A stretch of 60,605 nt of DNA from an uncultured Saprospiraceae bacterium (lineage in GTDB: Bacteria > Bacteroidota > Bacteroidia > Chitinophagales > Saprospiraceae). The notes under the pieces are model-generated. The model worked only from the letters and a program-made list of their open reading frames with translations, did no database searches and was not told the origin of the DNA. Where the stretch lies: contig CALFBH010000021.1 of assembly GCA_937951615.1 (NCBI GenBank), forward strand, positions 1 through 60,605. Reading direction: 5' to 3'. A program made the translations under genes and the position numbers. Shown here piece by piece: positions 27,001 to 35,055 of the stretch (the first letter of the stretch is position 1; every line of letters starts with the position of its first letter).

Positions 27001-27982
27001 TTTGATATCTTATCCAACTACATATCGGCATATTATTATCGTCAATACCCTGTCTGTTGTGTTCGGTTAAATAATAGTCTCTTGTTTTTTCTACTGCCCA
27101 GTGTACTTCATTTGCAGTAGGTGTACTGTCGAAAAAGTTATCCGTATCCGTAAAAGGTATCAATGGAGTATTATTGGTATTTACAGCATCAAATACCTGC
27201 ATACCGCCTCCTCCAATCGCGTTTTTCAATGTATATTGTCCAGTATTATTGTCTTGGCAGGCGGTAAAATTGACTACTTGTGAGTAGTTGGTAACACCAA
27301 AAGCAGGGTCTGTGCAATTATGCATACGTTCTTCCGTCATTAGGACTTCACAGGTCTGGGCGTCTATATACACATATTGTCTGGACTCTGGTTCAAGTGC
27401 ATAAATGTCAAATTTGTAAGCCAGCTTATAGTCTGTTGTCTTCTGCCGTTGTCCGGCATTTATAATGAGCAGTTTGCCTTCAGGGTAAAATGTGGCATTA
27501 GGGGCATTTTTGATGTCTTTAATCAGGTTTTCGTAAGTCGCATTTTGCCATGCGTATGTTGTGGCATTGACGTGTTGTAAAGCTGCCTGTAAAGCGATGA
27601 CTTCACTTATCGCAGGTATCACCAATATGTTGAGGTCGGCTATCAGATTCCCGTTGGCTTTTGCAACACGGCTATTTTTTTCGTGCAGGATAAAAATGGC
27701 ATCTTCTACGGGTATGCCCTTATAGGTCTGCTGATAGCGGTGGTGGCGGTAGCCGAGGTGGTCTTCCTGAATTGTGATGGGGCTAAGGTCGTCATTTGTA
27801 CCTAAGCGCAGGGCAGTCTTGTTTTGGACAAGTTCAGCGGCGGAAATCTGTTTAACAGATTCAAATTCAAGCCATATTCCATTTTCTTTTTTGGACGTAT
27901 TCGACGCAATTTGGTTTTGCATTTGTGCACTAAGCTGAATACAAGTCAGCAAGCATAATGTGTTAATGAATAGTTTTTTCAT
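24002..27982 (-). CDS. Secreted M4 (thermolysin-like) metalloprotease with LRRs, dockerin-like and cohesin-like regions
   Basis: 1326 residues from MKKLFINTLCLLTCIQLSAQ (signal peptide). Propeptide to about 220, then the M4 catalytic domain: zinc site HEYTHGVTD (364-368) and ESFSDIFGE with the third ligand Glu. Two blocks of plant-type leucine-rich repeats follow (LSGTIPSEIGNL, LDGTIPPNLGNL). Then come a split dockerin-like pair (GDFNNDGTANTIDLLYWGL and DGNGDGIVDFNDIAVLVQNYD), a cohesin-like beta domain, and an SprB-type repeat (GGSAPYTYQWSNG). The C-terminal module (GGQVIMEIGCSVENNANFSAEIEDC) has no type A T9SS signal after it. Extracellular protease and scaffold. A longer frame to 28048 is unlikely. 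Confidence 0.88.
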   Translation of the reverse strand: MKKLFINTLCLLTCIQLSAQMQNQIASNTSKKENGIWLEFESVKQISAAELVQNKTALRLGTNDDLSPITIQEDHLGYRHHRYQQTYKGIPVEDAIFILHEKNSRVAKANGNLIADLNILVIPAISEVIALQAALQHVNATTYAWQNATYENLIKDIKNAPNATFYPEGKLLIINAGQRQKTTDYKLAYKFDIYALEPESRQYVYIDAQTCEVLMTEERMHNCTDPAFGVTNYSQVVNFTACQDNNTGQYTLKNAIGGGGMQVFDAVNTNNTPLIPFTDTDNFFDSTPTANEVHWAVEKTRDYYLTEHNRQGIDDNNMPICSWIRYQRASGNRNNAYWNGMFLQFGDGDGINYTSFTSPDIVAHEYTHGVTDYTANLRYHGEHGALNESFSDIFGEVAERYMRGTNDWVLGADFVINPNFNGIRNMSNPKDATMTKQQPDTYLGINWYASFNDNGGVHTNSGVQNYWFYLLAEGGSGVSDNGDVYDISGIGIDKAAAIAYRNLAFHLTSVSEYADARAGAIQAAEDLYGVGSNEALQTGAAWCAVGVGNCSVSCRYTDSLALVALYNSTNGLNWTNLWDLNQPIDEWYGVTLNEDGCVAQLSLSANQLSGMIPIEIGNLSNLKQLSLFGNQLSGTIPSEIGNLDNLTYLFLSNNELDGTIPPNLGNLSNLIILFLSDNQLDGMIPPELGNLNNLEKLYLDGNELEGTIPPELGNLSNLTILTLFNNQLDGCYDANLLNLSVGFNSTISDGNNFDATWETFRYNLNGSGACSEPVYEDCHQIDSLLLMTIYNALGGVNSGLSWNPNQPLYTWSGVTLNGFGCVTRLSLSNDNLSGSIPSEIGGLSSLRYLYLHTNNFTGNIPPEIGDLNHLRRLDLYNNQLNGCYDDNLIDLCSKLYSLYNTNTRISDGNNFDIAWEDFCDTGVGGCNYSMETVYPGDFNNDGTANTIDLLYWGLVEGSIGYPRPTATSNWTSQTAYWWEAVHEDGNGDGIVDFNDIAVLVQNYDSTYLPIPPYTPNQGLINYELKLEDITYQPRRLHFALYATSKTGGNLSTHGLAGTVDFSLLDDMSYGVEPEIDTTNSALESKTHLTHYDYLKKQLHFALTKTDKNNQLLDTSRIATFIVTVDDLKVGEETEYIVSARSGSLMSANGAAAPVGATTLAVSISNSNGGADDIIAYIVTADEQCNLPGWAKVVAQGGSAPYTYQWSNGAVTDTINNLTAGIYTVTINDALGNIQILSSEVQPPDPIYDEAGNQILCDNIVCPLDLPLNGVISNSTYRATNTITSTGTIPQGGNVSCKAGGQVIMEIGCSVENNANFSAEIEDCGGF

Positions 27983-28024
27983 GGTACAATTTTTTGTTGT
28001 ATAGTGATTCTGTTCTTTTCGATG

Positions 28025-28032
28025 CAAACATA
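28025..28032 (-). promoter_or_regulatory. -7 box TATGTTTG for the M4 protease
   Basis: Exact TAnnTTTG on the minus strand about 43 nt upstream of the signal-peptide ATG, which supports the 27982 start over 28048. Confidence 0.5.
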
Positions 28033-28150
28033 TAGTTTTTTTTAGCAAGTTGCTTGTATTTGTTTTGCATAAAACATAGAAAATAATTATCTTGAATTTT
28101 AAAATTAATTGATTATCAGTTTTTTAAAGCATTAAAAAATCATTAAAGCC

Positions 28151-29617
28151 ATGGAAAAATCAACTTCCGACGGTATCAAACTCCTCCATTCTTTTTCAAA
28201 TAAAGAGATAAAGCACCTCAAAGAACTGGCATCTTGTCGCTTTTTTAATTCAGATAAAAGCATTATTCCATTGATAGATATACTGAAAAAACAAGTAGGA
28301 CAGAAGGGGGAGTTTAATGCTGTTATACAAAAACTCGTTTATAAGCAGGTCTTTTCTGATGCTGTTGCGACTAATCAACTCAGCGTAAAACAAAGAAATC
28401 TGCTTTTTTCTAAGCTATCTCTACTGACCCGCCTTGCAGAACAGTTGCTGGTTCTACAGAAAATGCGAAAAGAAAACACTTATAAAACTGAGTACCTATA
28501 CCCAGAGTTGTTGGAGCGTAAACAATATCGACTTTATGAAAAGCACATCAGAAAGGACAAGCAAAAATTTCAGGAGCAAACCATAAAAACTGTGGATGAC
28601 TATGAACAATACCACAGTACAGAACAAAGTATTTTTGAATATTTATACTTGAAAGAAGAATGGGCAACGGAAGATAATTTGAATGAATTGGTGTGTAATT
28701 TGGACATGTCCTATCTGCTGAAGAGATTAAGTCTCCAACTTACTGCTCTAACTCTTCAAAGAAGTCATAAACGGACTTATGATTTTCCTTCACAAAAAGC
28801 TCTGAGTCTGCTATTGGACTTTCCTACTTATACCGATCATCTGCTTATTGAGCTTTATCTGACTGCTATCCGTTTAATGGAAGCGAGAACAGATAAAGCC
28901 TATCGGCATTTGCTGGCTTTATTGGAAGCCAACAAAACCTCCGTGCCAAGACAATATTTAATCGATTTTTACAAGGTGGGGATCTCGCATTGCGTTCATG
29001 TTATCAGAAGCGGTGATTTGACTTATAACAAAAACATGTTCCACATCTATCAAATCATGCACCGTGAAAACCTTATACTTGAAAAAAGTAATACCATTTC
29101 CCAGTTTTTTTTCAAAAACATGATAGTGATTGCCTGTCGAATGGAAGCCTACAACTGGGCATTAGAGGTGAATGAGTATTATCAGCAATATGTACAAAAA
29201 CCGATAAGAAACAGCATTTACCATTTCAATTTAGGCGTTATTGCTTTTCACCAAAAAGATTTTGATACCGCACATAGCCAACTTGTACAAGTTGAAAAAT
29301 TCGACCTCACTTTTTACACGAATGCTCGTGTCCTGATGTTAAAATGTCTGTATGAAAAAAAAGGAACCGATTATAGTGAGCATACGATGACGGCTTTGCG
29401 TTCTGCCGAAAAATATTTTAAAGAGCAAAGTCAATTAGCTTCGGCACGCAAAACGAGCTACAAAAACTATATCCAAATACTCAGAATGTTGTATAGGATT
29501 CGCTACAGAGTCGGTAAAATGACTATAGAAGATGTAAAAGCAAAATTAGCTGGGCAAAAAGTATTTGCCGATAAAAAATGGCTGTTGGAAAAGATAGCGG
29601 AACTTGAAAAAAAGTAA
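28151..29617 (+). CDS. 488-residue helical (TPR-like) cytoplasmic protein
   Basis: No signal peptide or membrane segment. Almost entirely helical, with degenerate TPR-like units: YNWALEVNEYYQQYV, IRNSIYHFNLGVIAFHQKDFDTAHSQLVQVEKF and ARVLMLKCLYEKKG. The start (LLHSFSNKEIKHLKELASCRFFN) and end (KKWLLEKIAELEKK) look like those of an expanded hypothetical family in Saprospiria; I recall such proteins but cannot name a function. It is divergent from the M4 protease, with 168 nt between start codons. A fragment of a second member survives at 36456-36509 beside the S8 protease operon. A regulatory or chaperone role for the neighbouring secreted protease is speculation. Confidence 0.8.
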   Translation: MEKSTSDGIKLLHSFSNKEIKHLKELASCRFFNSDKSIIPLIDILKKQVGQKGEFNAVIQKLVYKQVFSDAVATNQLSVKQRNLLFSKLSLLTRLAEQLLVLQKMRKENTYKTEYLYPELLERKQYRLYEKHIRKDKQKFQEQTIKTVDDYEQYHSTEQSIFEYLYLKEEWATEDNLNELVCNLDMSYLLKRLSLQLTALTLQRSHKRTYDFPSQKALSLLLDFPTYTDHLLIELYLTAIRLMEARTDKAYRHLLALLEANKTSVPRQYLIDFYKVGISHCVHVIRSGDLTYNKNMFHIYQIMHRENLILEKSNTISQFFFKNMIVIACRMEAYNWALEVNEYYQQYVQKPIRNSIYHFNLGVIAFHQKDFDTAHSQLVQVEKFDLTFYTNARVLMLKCLYEKKGTDYSEHTMTALRSAEKYFKEQSQLASARKTSYKNYIQILRMLYRIRYRVGKMTIEDVKAKLAGQKVFADKKWLLEKIAELEKK

Positions 29618-29627
29618 GACACTTTAT

Positions 29628-29948
29628 CTACACCTTTGCTTTTGTCGGCGAAGTAAATAATTCAGCAGACGGATTTGTTTGCGCTGGTTTGGGTATCATA
29701 ATGATCTTTTCGTCTAGGGCATCTTCTATTTTTGAAATGGTTTTCAAGGTCATATTATGTCCAGGCGAAAGTATCTTGCTGATTTCTGATTCTGTTTTGC
29801 TGAGTTTTTGTGCCAAGTCTTTTTGGCTCATGTTTTTTTGTTGTAGGAGGTGGTGTATGCGTTCTATAATAGAAAAAGAATTTTTTATAAATTTTCTGGA
29901 ATAGTTAGGAACAGCTTTTCTTGATTTTTCAAAGATTTGATTTCCCAT
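29628..29948 (-). CDS. XRE-type antitoxin (HigA-like)
   Basis: 106 residues. Helix-turn-helix of the XRE/Cro type: NMSQKDLAQKLSKTESEISKIL then LKTISKIEDALDEKI. Located 12 nt after the toxin-like gene on the same strand, the toxin-first order typical of higBA. Expected to neutralise the toxin and repress the operon through the HTH. Confidence 0.82.
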   Translation of the reverse strand: MGNQIFEKSRKAVPNYSRKFIKNSFSIIERIHHLLQQKNMSQKDLAQKLSKTESEISKILSPGHNMTLKTISKIEDALDEKIIMIPKPAQTNPSAELFTSPTKAKV

Positions 29949-29960
29949 AAGTTATAAAAT

Positions 29961-30527
29961 TTAAAAGTAGAAACCGTTTTCATCCCCAACAGGCATTTCT
30001 TTGTCCATTGTCGGAAAGTCGCTACGGTTTTTATTGATGTAATTCGCCAGTTTTTCTGCCAGTCGAAAATGAGTAGATACATTAGGACAATCTTGCGGAT
30101 GATTTTCCGTTTTCCATCCACCATTACAGAGAATGACAATTTGATTGTTCAAGAGAACACAATAAAGTCGCAATTTAGTATGCGCCTTAATTTTAACGCT
30201 TCTAATTCTTGCTTTGTGTTTAGGTGGTAAAGCAAAAGCACTGTTCTCAGGGCGAAGAAACCTCAGCAGTTCATTGTTCTCTCCAATTTCTTCTATAATT
30301 GAAATTATATCAAAAAACTCATCTCTTATAATTTCGTTTGCGTGTTCACGAAATGCTTCATTGAATTTTTCAAATTCATTATACTCGCTCCCATTTTCAT
30401 CGCCTTCAACTTTGACAGCGTAGAATTTTATACATTTAAATTCCTGAATCGGTTCTATAGTTATAAAGGTATTCACTTTTAAGCTAAGTTGCCATTTTAA
30501 ACGGTTAAAATTTGTATTTAGTTCCAA
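29961..30527 (-). CDS. Probable RelE/HigB-type toxin with N-terminal extension
   Basis: 188 residues. The C-terminal ~85 residues (HKARIRSVKIKAHTKLRLYC, LLNNQIVILCNGGWKTENHP, HFRLAEKLANYINK) follow the compact RelE/HigB-like pattern of a basic strand and a closing helix. The N-terminal ~100 residues (FTIEPIQEFKCIKFYAVKVEG onward) are an extra acidic part not found in minimal HigB. Predicted ribosome-dependent mRNA interferase, but the catalytic residues are not certain from sequence alone. First gene of a two-gene module with the XRE antitoxin. Confidence 0.65.
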   Translation of the reverse strand: MELNTNFNRLKWQLSLKVNTFITIEPIQEFKCIKFYAVKVEGDENGSEYNEFEKFNEAFREHANEIIRDEFFDIISIIEEIGENNELLRFLRPENSAFALPPKHKARIRSVKIKAHTKLRLYCVLLNNQIVILCNGGWKTENHPQDCPNVSTHFRLAEKLANYINKNRSDFPTMDKEMPVGDENGFYF

Positions 30528-30621
30528 AATTAAAACAAAATCATCGAAAAAATAAGATTATTTAAAATAAATAATCAAATAGTTTTAAAATAAAAACACT
30601 TTTATTTAATTCTGTCCTGGC

Positions 30622-30835
30622 ATGGACAAACAAGCACATAAACAGGAAGCGAATAAGTACGATAAAATCATCAAAGAGAATTCGGCAGTTCTCGCATGAC
30701 GATGCGTACCCAGCTTCGAGAATGGGAAATCTTTAAGGGTTTTGATGTATTGGATGTTCAGCAACTAGAATTTAATCAGCTTATTCAATCCCAGATTCCA
30801 GAGGAAATTGTATTGGCAATATTGAGTGGAGTATA
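30622..30835 (+). pseudogene. Remnant of an Rpn/PD-(D/E)XK transposase-like gene
   Basis: The beginning (MDKQAHKQEANKYDKIIKEN, then a stop at 30697-30699) resembles the N-terminus of Rpn-family proteins. A second frame (30702-30835: WEIFKGFDVLD and IQSQIPEEIVLAIL) resembles a later part of the same family. The middle is missing and the two pieces are in different frames. It runs directly into an orphan T9SS domain. Confidence 0.4.
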
Positions 30836-31197
30836 GCAGCACATTTATCACCTATATAGATGGTTGTAATACAGGTAGTACAAATATTGTTGTTTCTCCT
30901 ACAGAGAGTGTAGAAGATGTTATTGAACAAGAAACTGCCATTACCTTACGCAATTATCCTAATCCTTTTACCAGACAAACCACCATAGAGTTTGGATTAC
31001 CAAAAGAAAGCTCTGTAACGCTTTTTGTCTCAGATATGACCGGAAGAAAAGTAGTTATGCTTTTAAACAATGAAGTACAAACTCAAGGCACACACCTCGT
31101 AACTTTTGATGGCGGCAATTATCCGGCAGGAATGTATTATTACACCATTCAGGTAGACGAACAGGTCAGTACACAAAAAATGATATTATTGAGGTAA
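30826..31197 (+). pseudogene. Orphan T9SS C-terminal domain, 3' remnant of a secreted protein gene
   Basis: The open frame (123 codons, GTG at best, no signal peptide) ends in a complete type A sorting domain: ITLRNYPNPFTRQTTIEFGL to YYYTIQVDEQVSTQKMILLR. It closely resembles the sorting domain of the S8 protease downstream (FSVRNYPNPFNQYTTIEYTL to DTQKMILVK). With no export signal it cannot work as a secreted protein, so it is best read as the tail of a lost paralogue, with the upstream part replaced by the Rpn-like remnant. Confidence 0.7.
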
Positions 31198-31213
31198 GGA
31201 AAGAACAAAGACT

Positions 31214-31276
31214 TTGTTGTATAGTAAAGAGGGGGAAATTCTTCGGAATTTCCCCCTCTTTTACTACACAACAAAC
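31214..31276 (+). terminator. Family G terminator-like hairpin, copy 2
   Basis: Near-perfect stem: TTTGTTGTATAGTAAAGAGG and GGGAAATTC, a TTCGG turn, then the complement ending in CACAACAAA. It follows the T9SS remnant by 16 nt, exactly as copy 1 (22566-22620) follows its gene, and matches it over about 50 nt. Confidence 0.65.
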
Positions 31277-31375
31277 ACTTTTGTAAAGTCATACAATACA
31301 AACAAGTAGATAGTTGGAGTTATATTGCAGTATAACCATTGTTTTGATATGAGTGTTTTTAACTGTGTATTCGTT

Positions 31376-34300
31376 TTATTTTACTAATATCATTTTTTGT
31401 GTATCTGCATATTCACCTGCTTTAATGATGTAGTAATACATTCCGGCAGGATAAGCATCTCCCTGAAATACGACAGTATGCGTACCAGCCGTTTTGTCTT
31501 CATTGTCTTGTAATAAAATCACTTGCTGACCTGCTGCATTATATACTGCGATGCTTACCGAATTATCTTCGGGCAACGTATATTCTATCGTAGTGTACTG
31601 GTTGAAAGGATTCGGATAATTGCGTACACTAAATGCTTTATCCCCCCCTAATGCATTGTTGAAATTCACCATATTGCTGGGCAAATTTTCAGTCTGCAAT
31701 TCAAGAGAATCAGAGCCGTTTACTTTGTCGTCTTTAGATACATTCTGAGGGGTATTGGTGTCTACGACGAGTCCTTGTGGAGTGGGGGTCTCGCATACTT
31801 CAATACTTGCCTGGAATTTACTATTATATTGTGCATGAAAGCCGGGTTTTAACTTGATGTAATTCCCTGCTTTTAGGCTGACATCTCCTGGAAATGTAAT
31901 GATACATTGGTTGCCAGATTCCGGGGCATGTACATACCCCGAAGCAGTATATTCGACGGTTCCACTGTGAATTCCTGAGAAATTTCCGTCTGGGTCACAG
32001 GCAGAGCTAATGCAAGCAGATTCCAGAATACCTATATTAGGATAAGAGCAATCAGCCACTTGCAAAAAAGGCGTAATAAGAGCCCCACTTTCTGTACTAT
32101 AGATTTCCCAAAACATCCCTTGTTCTGCCTGTTGCGTCGCTGCCCCATTTGGTGGAACAAAAGTTCCATACGAGCTTATGCCATTTTCATCTATCCACAT
32201 TATTTGAAGTCCACAATCGCTATAATTGGTAAAAGTATAATCGCAAGTAATCGTAGCATTGCACGCCGAACTTGGAATTGTTATATTTGATGAACAGTAT
32301 GCAGGCTCAAAATAGGTAATGAAGGCATTATTATCAGTGCGGTAAGCTGCCCAAAAATTTCCGTCTACTATTTGCTGTGTTGCGGAACTATTAGGTTGAA
32401 TGATAGTACCGTCCCAAAACAATCCGTTGTTATCCGTCCAACGAATGAGAACTTCACAATCTGTATTATTGCTTATCGTGAAATCACAAATGGCATTATC
32501 ACATAATGAAGCAGAGATGTCAGCATAAGGAGTCGAACAATAAGCAGTCTGATATGCGGGTGTGATAGGTGTATTATCAGATGTACGAAAAGCTGCCCAT
32601 AGGTCGCTATTCTCTATTTGTTCAATTGCATAACCGTTAGGTTGAATGATAGCCCCCGCAGATTGACTGTATCCATCAAACCAATATAACTGCACTTCAC
32701 AATCAGTTTCATTACTTATCGTATAACTACAGTTACCAGCATTGTTGTTATTAATTATTGCGAATTGTGCATTTGAATAGCAGGTATTATTGGTCAGGTC
32801 ATATTCTGAGAGTGTTGATGGATTTGTTGCAAAATCTTCAGTTTCAACATATATTTTCAAATAGTAGTTGCCCGTCGGAACATTTTCAGTCGAGAATGAT
32901 AGCGAGGGGGCTGTCAAGGTAGAAAAATCATCTAAACCTAAAAAGGGCTGAACCCCCAAATCAAAAGAATTATTATCATCCGTTAGCGAATAATATACTT
33001 TGAAATCATTTGCAGCAGCATCACCGAGATTTGAAATCTGAAGATTACTGATGTTCAGTGTATTACCAGCTTGAGTAACTCCCATTGTTGTGCAATTTGG
33101 CTCAAGATCTATATTGCTGACAAATATTGGAATGACCGAATTATTTTTATATATCTCGACCCTTGACACTTTTCCATCTAAACCATCTGGAATGATTCCT
33201 GACGACGATTGATGATAAACCGCAAGAAGTCCATTTTCAAGTATATGGTCTTCAAAGGTGCCGATAACTCTTTGTGATATGTCTTCATAAATTCTCATTT
33301 CGTACCAAGCCTGATCTTGGTCTTTGTTCTTATCGTTATATATGCGTATGAACGTGTTCTCAGTAAAATTAAATAATTCCATAGACCGGGCTTCGTCATT
33401 TATACAGGTATTTTCATCATCTACAAAGTTTAAATCGAGCGTTGCTCCTGAAAATTCCTCGTAGCATAAAATATCCTGCGTTGCATTATTACCTTCGTAA
33501 AAAATAACAGTAGGTTTTTTGCAACTCTCATTTGAACCTGCGAATGGAGGAGCGTCGACTGTGGTTAAGGCCTTGTAAGCATCTACTGCACCATGTCCAT
33601 GATCAGGATGATTTCCATTAGGATGTTTTGAAGCAAATTCAAGCCTGTCCACAACTTGTTGGCGTGTCCATGTCGGATTATCAGCCCATAACAGTGCTGC
33701 AATACCAGATATCGTTGCAGTGGCAGCAGAGGTCAGTCCTACATACTGTCGTCCATAGGCTACAATATCCCTGTCATCATTATTTTTGATATAGGCTGCA
33801 AAGTCAACTTGAGACCCGTCGTGACACTGACTACAAGTATTTCCTGCTACAGTAATACCTGTAACTGCTTTTGTGAAACTGGAAGTTGCAGGATATACAA
33901 CAGGGTATGAACTACTAAGAGAGCCTGCCGCCGCAAAAACTAAAATTTCAGTATCGTTGTTTATTATTGATAAGGCATCCTCAATAGGACTAACAACGAT
34001 AATAAAATCTTCCGTGCCTATGGACATATTAATTACTTTTACATTGCTATTTATAGCATCCATTAGAGCATTGGCAACCGGCTGTATTTCATCTGCTGTA
34101 ATTACTACATTAAGAAAACTTGGTCCACTGGAGACACGATAATATTTTAAGTCTGAACGATAAGCAATTCCGAACGCATCGCCTTCATGAGTTTTTGGGC
34201 CGGCAATGATAGCGGCAACTTTAGTACCGTGGGTGTTGCAACTGCCCAAGTAGTCAGAATCAGGACCGCTAAGTTCATTGTGTCCCTCAAAAGTTCTCCC

Positions 34301-35044
34301 TGAGGACTCGCCTTTATTAAAATCATCAATAAAGTCCTGCGAAATTCCTTCATCCAATACAGCTACTTTTACGCCCTGCCCTTTATTGATACTGGCATCC
34401 CAAGCCTGTGGGATGTTATGATGAAGAAAACTCCAAGAGTAATAATCGCAAAATTGATTGGCATATACTTTGTCTCTGGGATGTACCCCTTTTCCACATT
34501 TTTGCTCCATGTTTTTGAGTTGTTGATTATCTTCCAACTTGAAGTTTGTCGGTTCTACATAGCGTACATTTTCATCATTTCTCAAGATTTCAATTATTTC
34601 AGCATCAAATACTTTTACGTAAAAATAAGGTAGCCTGTCATCCGACGCACTAAATAATACTCTTTCTTTACTTGTAAATGTGCTTCCGTATTTTGTTTGA
34701 TAATAATTCAGTATTTTATTTTGAACAGTTGTCTTAGCAGATTGCCACTGCGGACTTTTATTAGTATTCTTTTTTAAAGTTTTCCTTACATTCTTCAAGC
34801 CATTGGGTCTGTAGCCGATTACAGCGATAGAATCATTCTGCAGCAAAGCACTGTATAGAAGATGGTCGCTTGCGTCTTTCCAATCAAACACCTTCTTGGT
34901 GACGTTTACCCTATTATTAATGTCATTTCTAATTTCAGAAATTGACATTGGGGATTTGTTTTTATTACTTTGGAAAGAAGGAAAAAATAGAAAAATTATA
35001 AGTAATGAAAAGTAGACTTTTCCTAATAAGATTAATTTTTTCAT
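31376..35044 (-). CDS. Secreted S8 (subtilisin-like) protease with three VHL-beta-like repeats and T9SS domain
   Basis: 1222 residues. A hydrophobic N-terminal segment (residues 4-22) serves as signal. An I9-like propeptide end (YFYVKVFDAEIIEILRNDEN) lies near 145. Catalytic triad: Asp231 (VAVLDEGIS), His272 (NTHGTKVAAI) and Ser439 (GLTSAATATISG). The usual oxyanion Asn is Ser (AAAGSL, about 375). Residues about 771-1008 hold three ~80-residue repeats (NNTDCEVLIRWTDNNG, NGNFWAAYRT type) resembling the pVHL beta domain. Then come a module ending KAGNYIKLKPGFHAQYNSKF and a type A T9SS signal. Expected at the cell surface or secreted. Second gene after the tail-fibre-like gene, 12 nt apart, probably one operon. 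Confidence 0.9.
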   Translation of the reverse strand: MKKLILLGKVYFSLLIIFLFFPSFQSNKNKSPMSISEIRNDINNRVNVTKKVFDWKDASDHLLYSALLQNDSIAVIGYRPNGLKNVRKTLKKNTNKSPQWQSAKTTVQNKILNYYQTKYGSTFTSKERVLFSASDDRLPYFYVKVFDAEIIEILRNDENVRYVEPTNFKLEDNQQLKNMEQKCGKGVHPRDKVYANQFCDYYSWSFLHHNIPQAWDASINKGQGVKVAVLDEGISQDFIDDFNKGESSGRTFEGHNELSGPDSDYLGSCNTHGTKVAAIIAGPKTHEGDAFGIAYRSDLKYYRVSSGPSFLNVVITADEIQPVANALMDAINSNVKVINMSIGTEDFIIVVSPIEDALSIINNDTEILVFAAAGSLSSSYPVVYPATSSFTKAVTGITVAGNTCSQCHDGSQVDFAAYIKNNDDRDIVAYGRQYVGLTSAATATISGIAALLWADNPTWTRQQVVDRLEFASKHPNGNHPDHGHGAVDAYKALTTVDAPPFAGSNESCKKPTVIFYEGNNATQDILCYEEFSGATLDLNFVDDENTCINDEARSMELFNFTENTFIRIYNDKNKDQDQAWYEMRIYEDISQRVIGTFEDHILENGLLAVYHQSSSGIIPDGLDGKVSRVEIYKNNSVIPIFVSNIDLEPNCTTMGVTQAGNTLNISNLQISNLGDAAANDFKVYYSLTDDNNSFDLGVQPFLGLDDFSTLTAPSLSFSTENVPTGNYYLKIYVETEDFATNPSTLSEYDLTNNTCYSNAQFAIINNNNAGNCSYTISNETDCEVQLYWFDGYSQSAGAIIQPNGYAIEQIENSDLWAAFRTSDNTPITPAYQTAYCSTPYADISASLCDNAICDFTISNNTDCEVLIRWTDNNGLFWDGTIIQPNSSATQQIVDGNFWAAYRTDNNAFITYFEPAYCSSNITIPSSACNATITCDYTFTNYSDCGLQIMWIDENGISSYGTFVPPNGAATQQAEQGMFWEIYSTESGALITPFLQVADCSYPNIGILESACISSACDPDGNFSGIHSGTVEYTASGYVHAPESGNQCIITFPGDVSLKAGNYIKLKPGFHAQYNSKFQASIEVCETPTPQGLVVDTNTPQNVSKDDKVNGSDSLELQTENLPSNMVNFNNALGGDKAFSVRNYPNPFNQYTTIEYTLPEDNSVSIAVYNAAGQQVILLQDNEDKTAGTHTVVFQGDAYPAGMYYYIIKAGEYADTQKMILVK

Positions 35045-35055
35045 AATTGTGTAGC

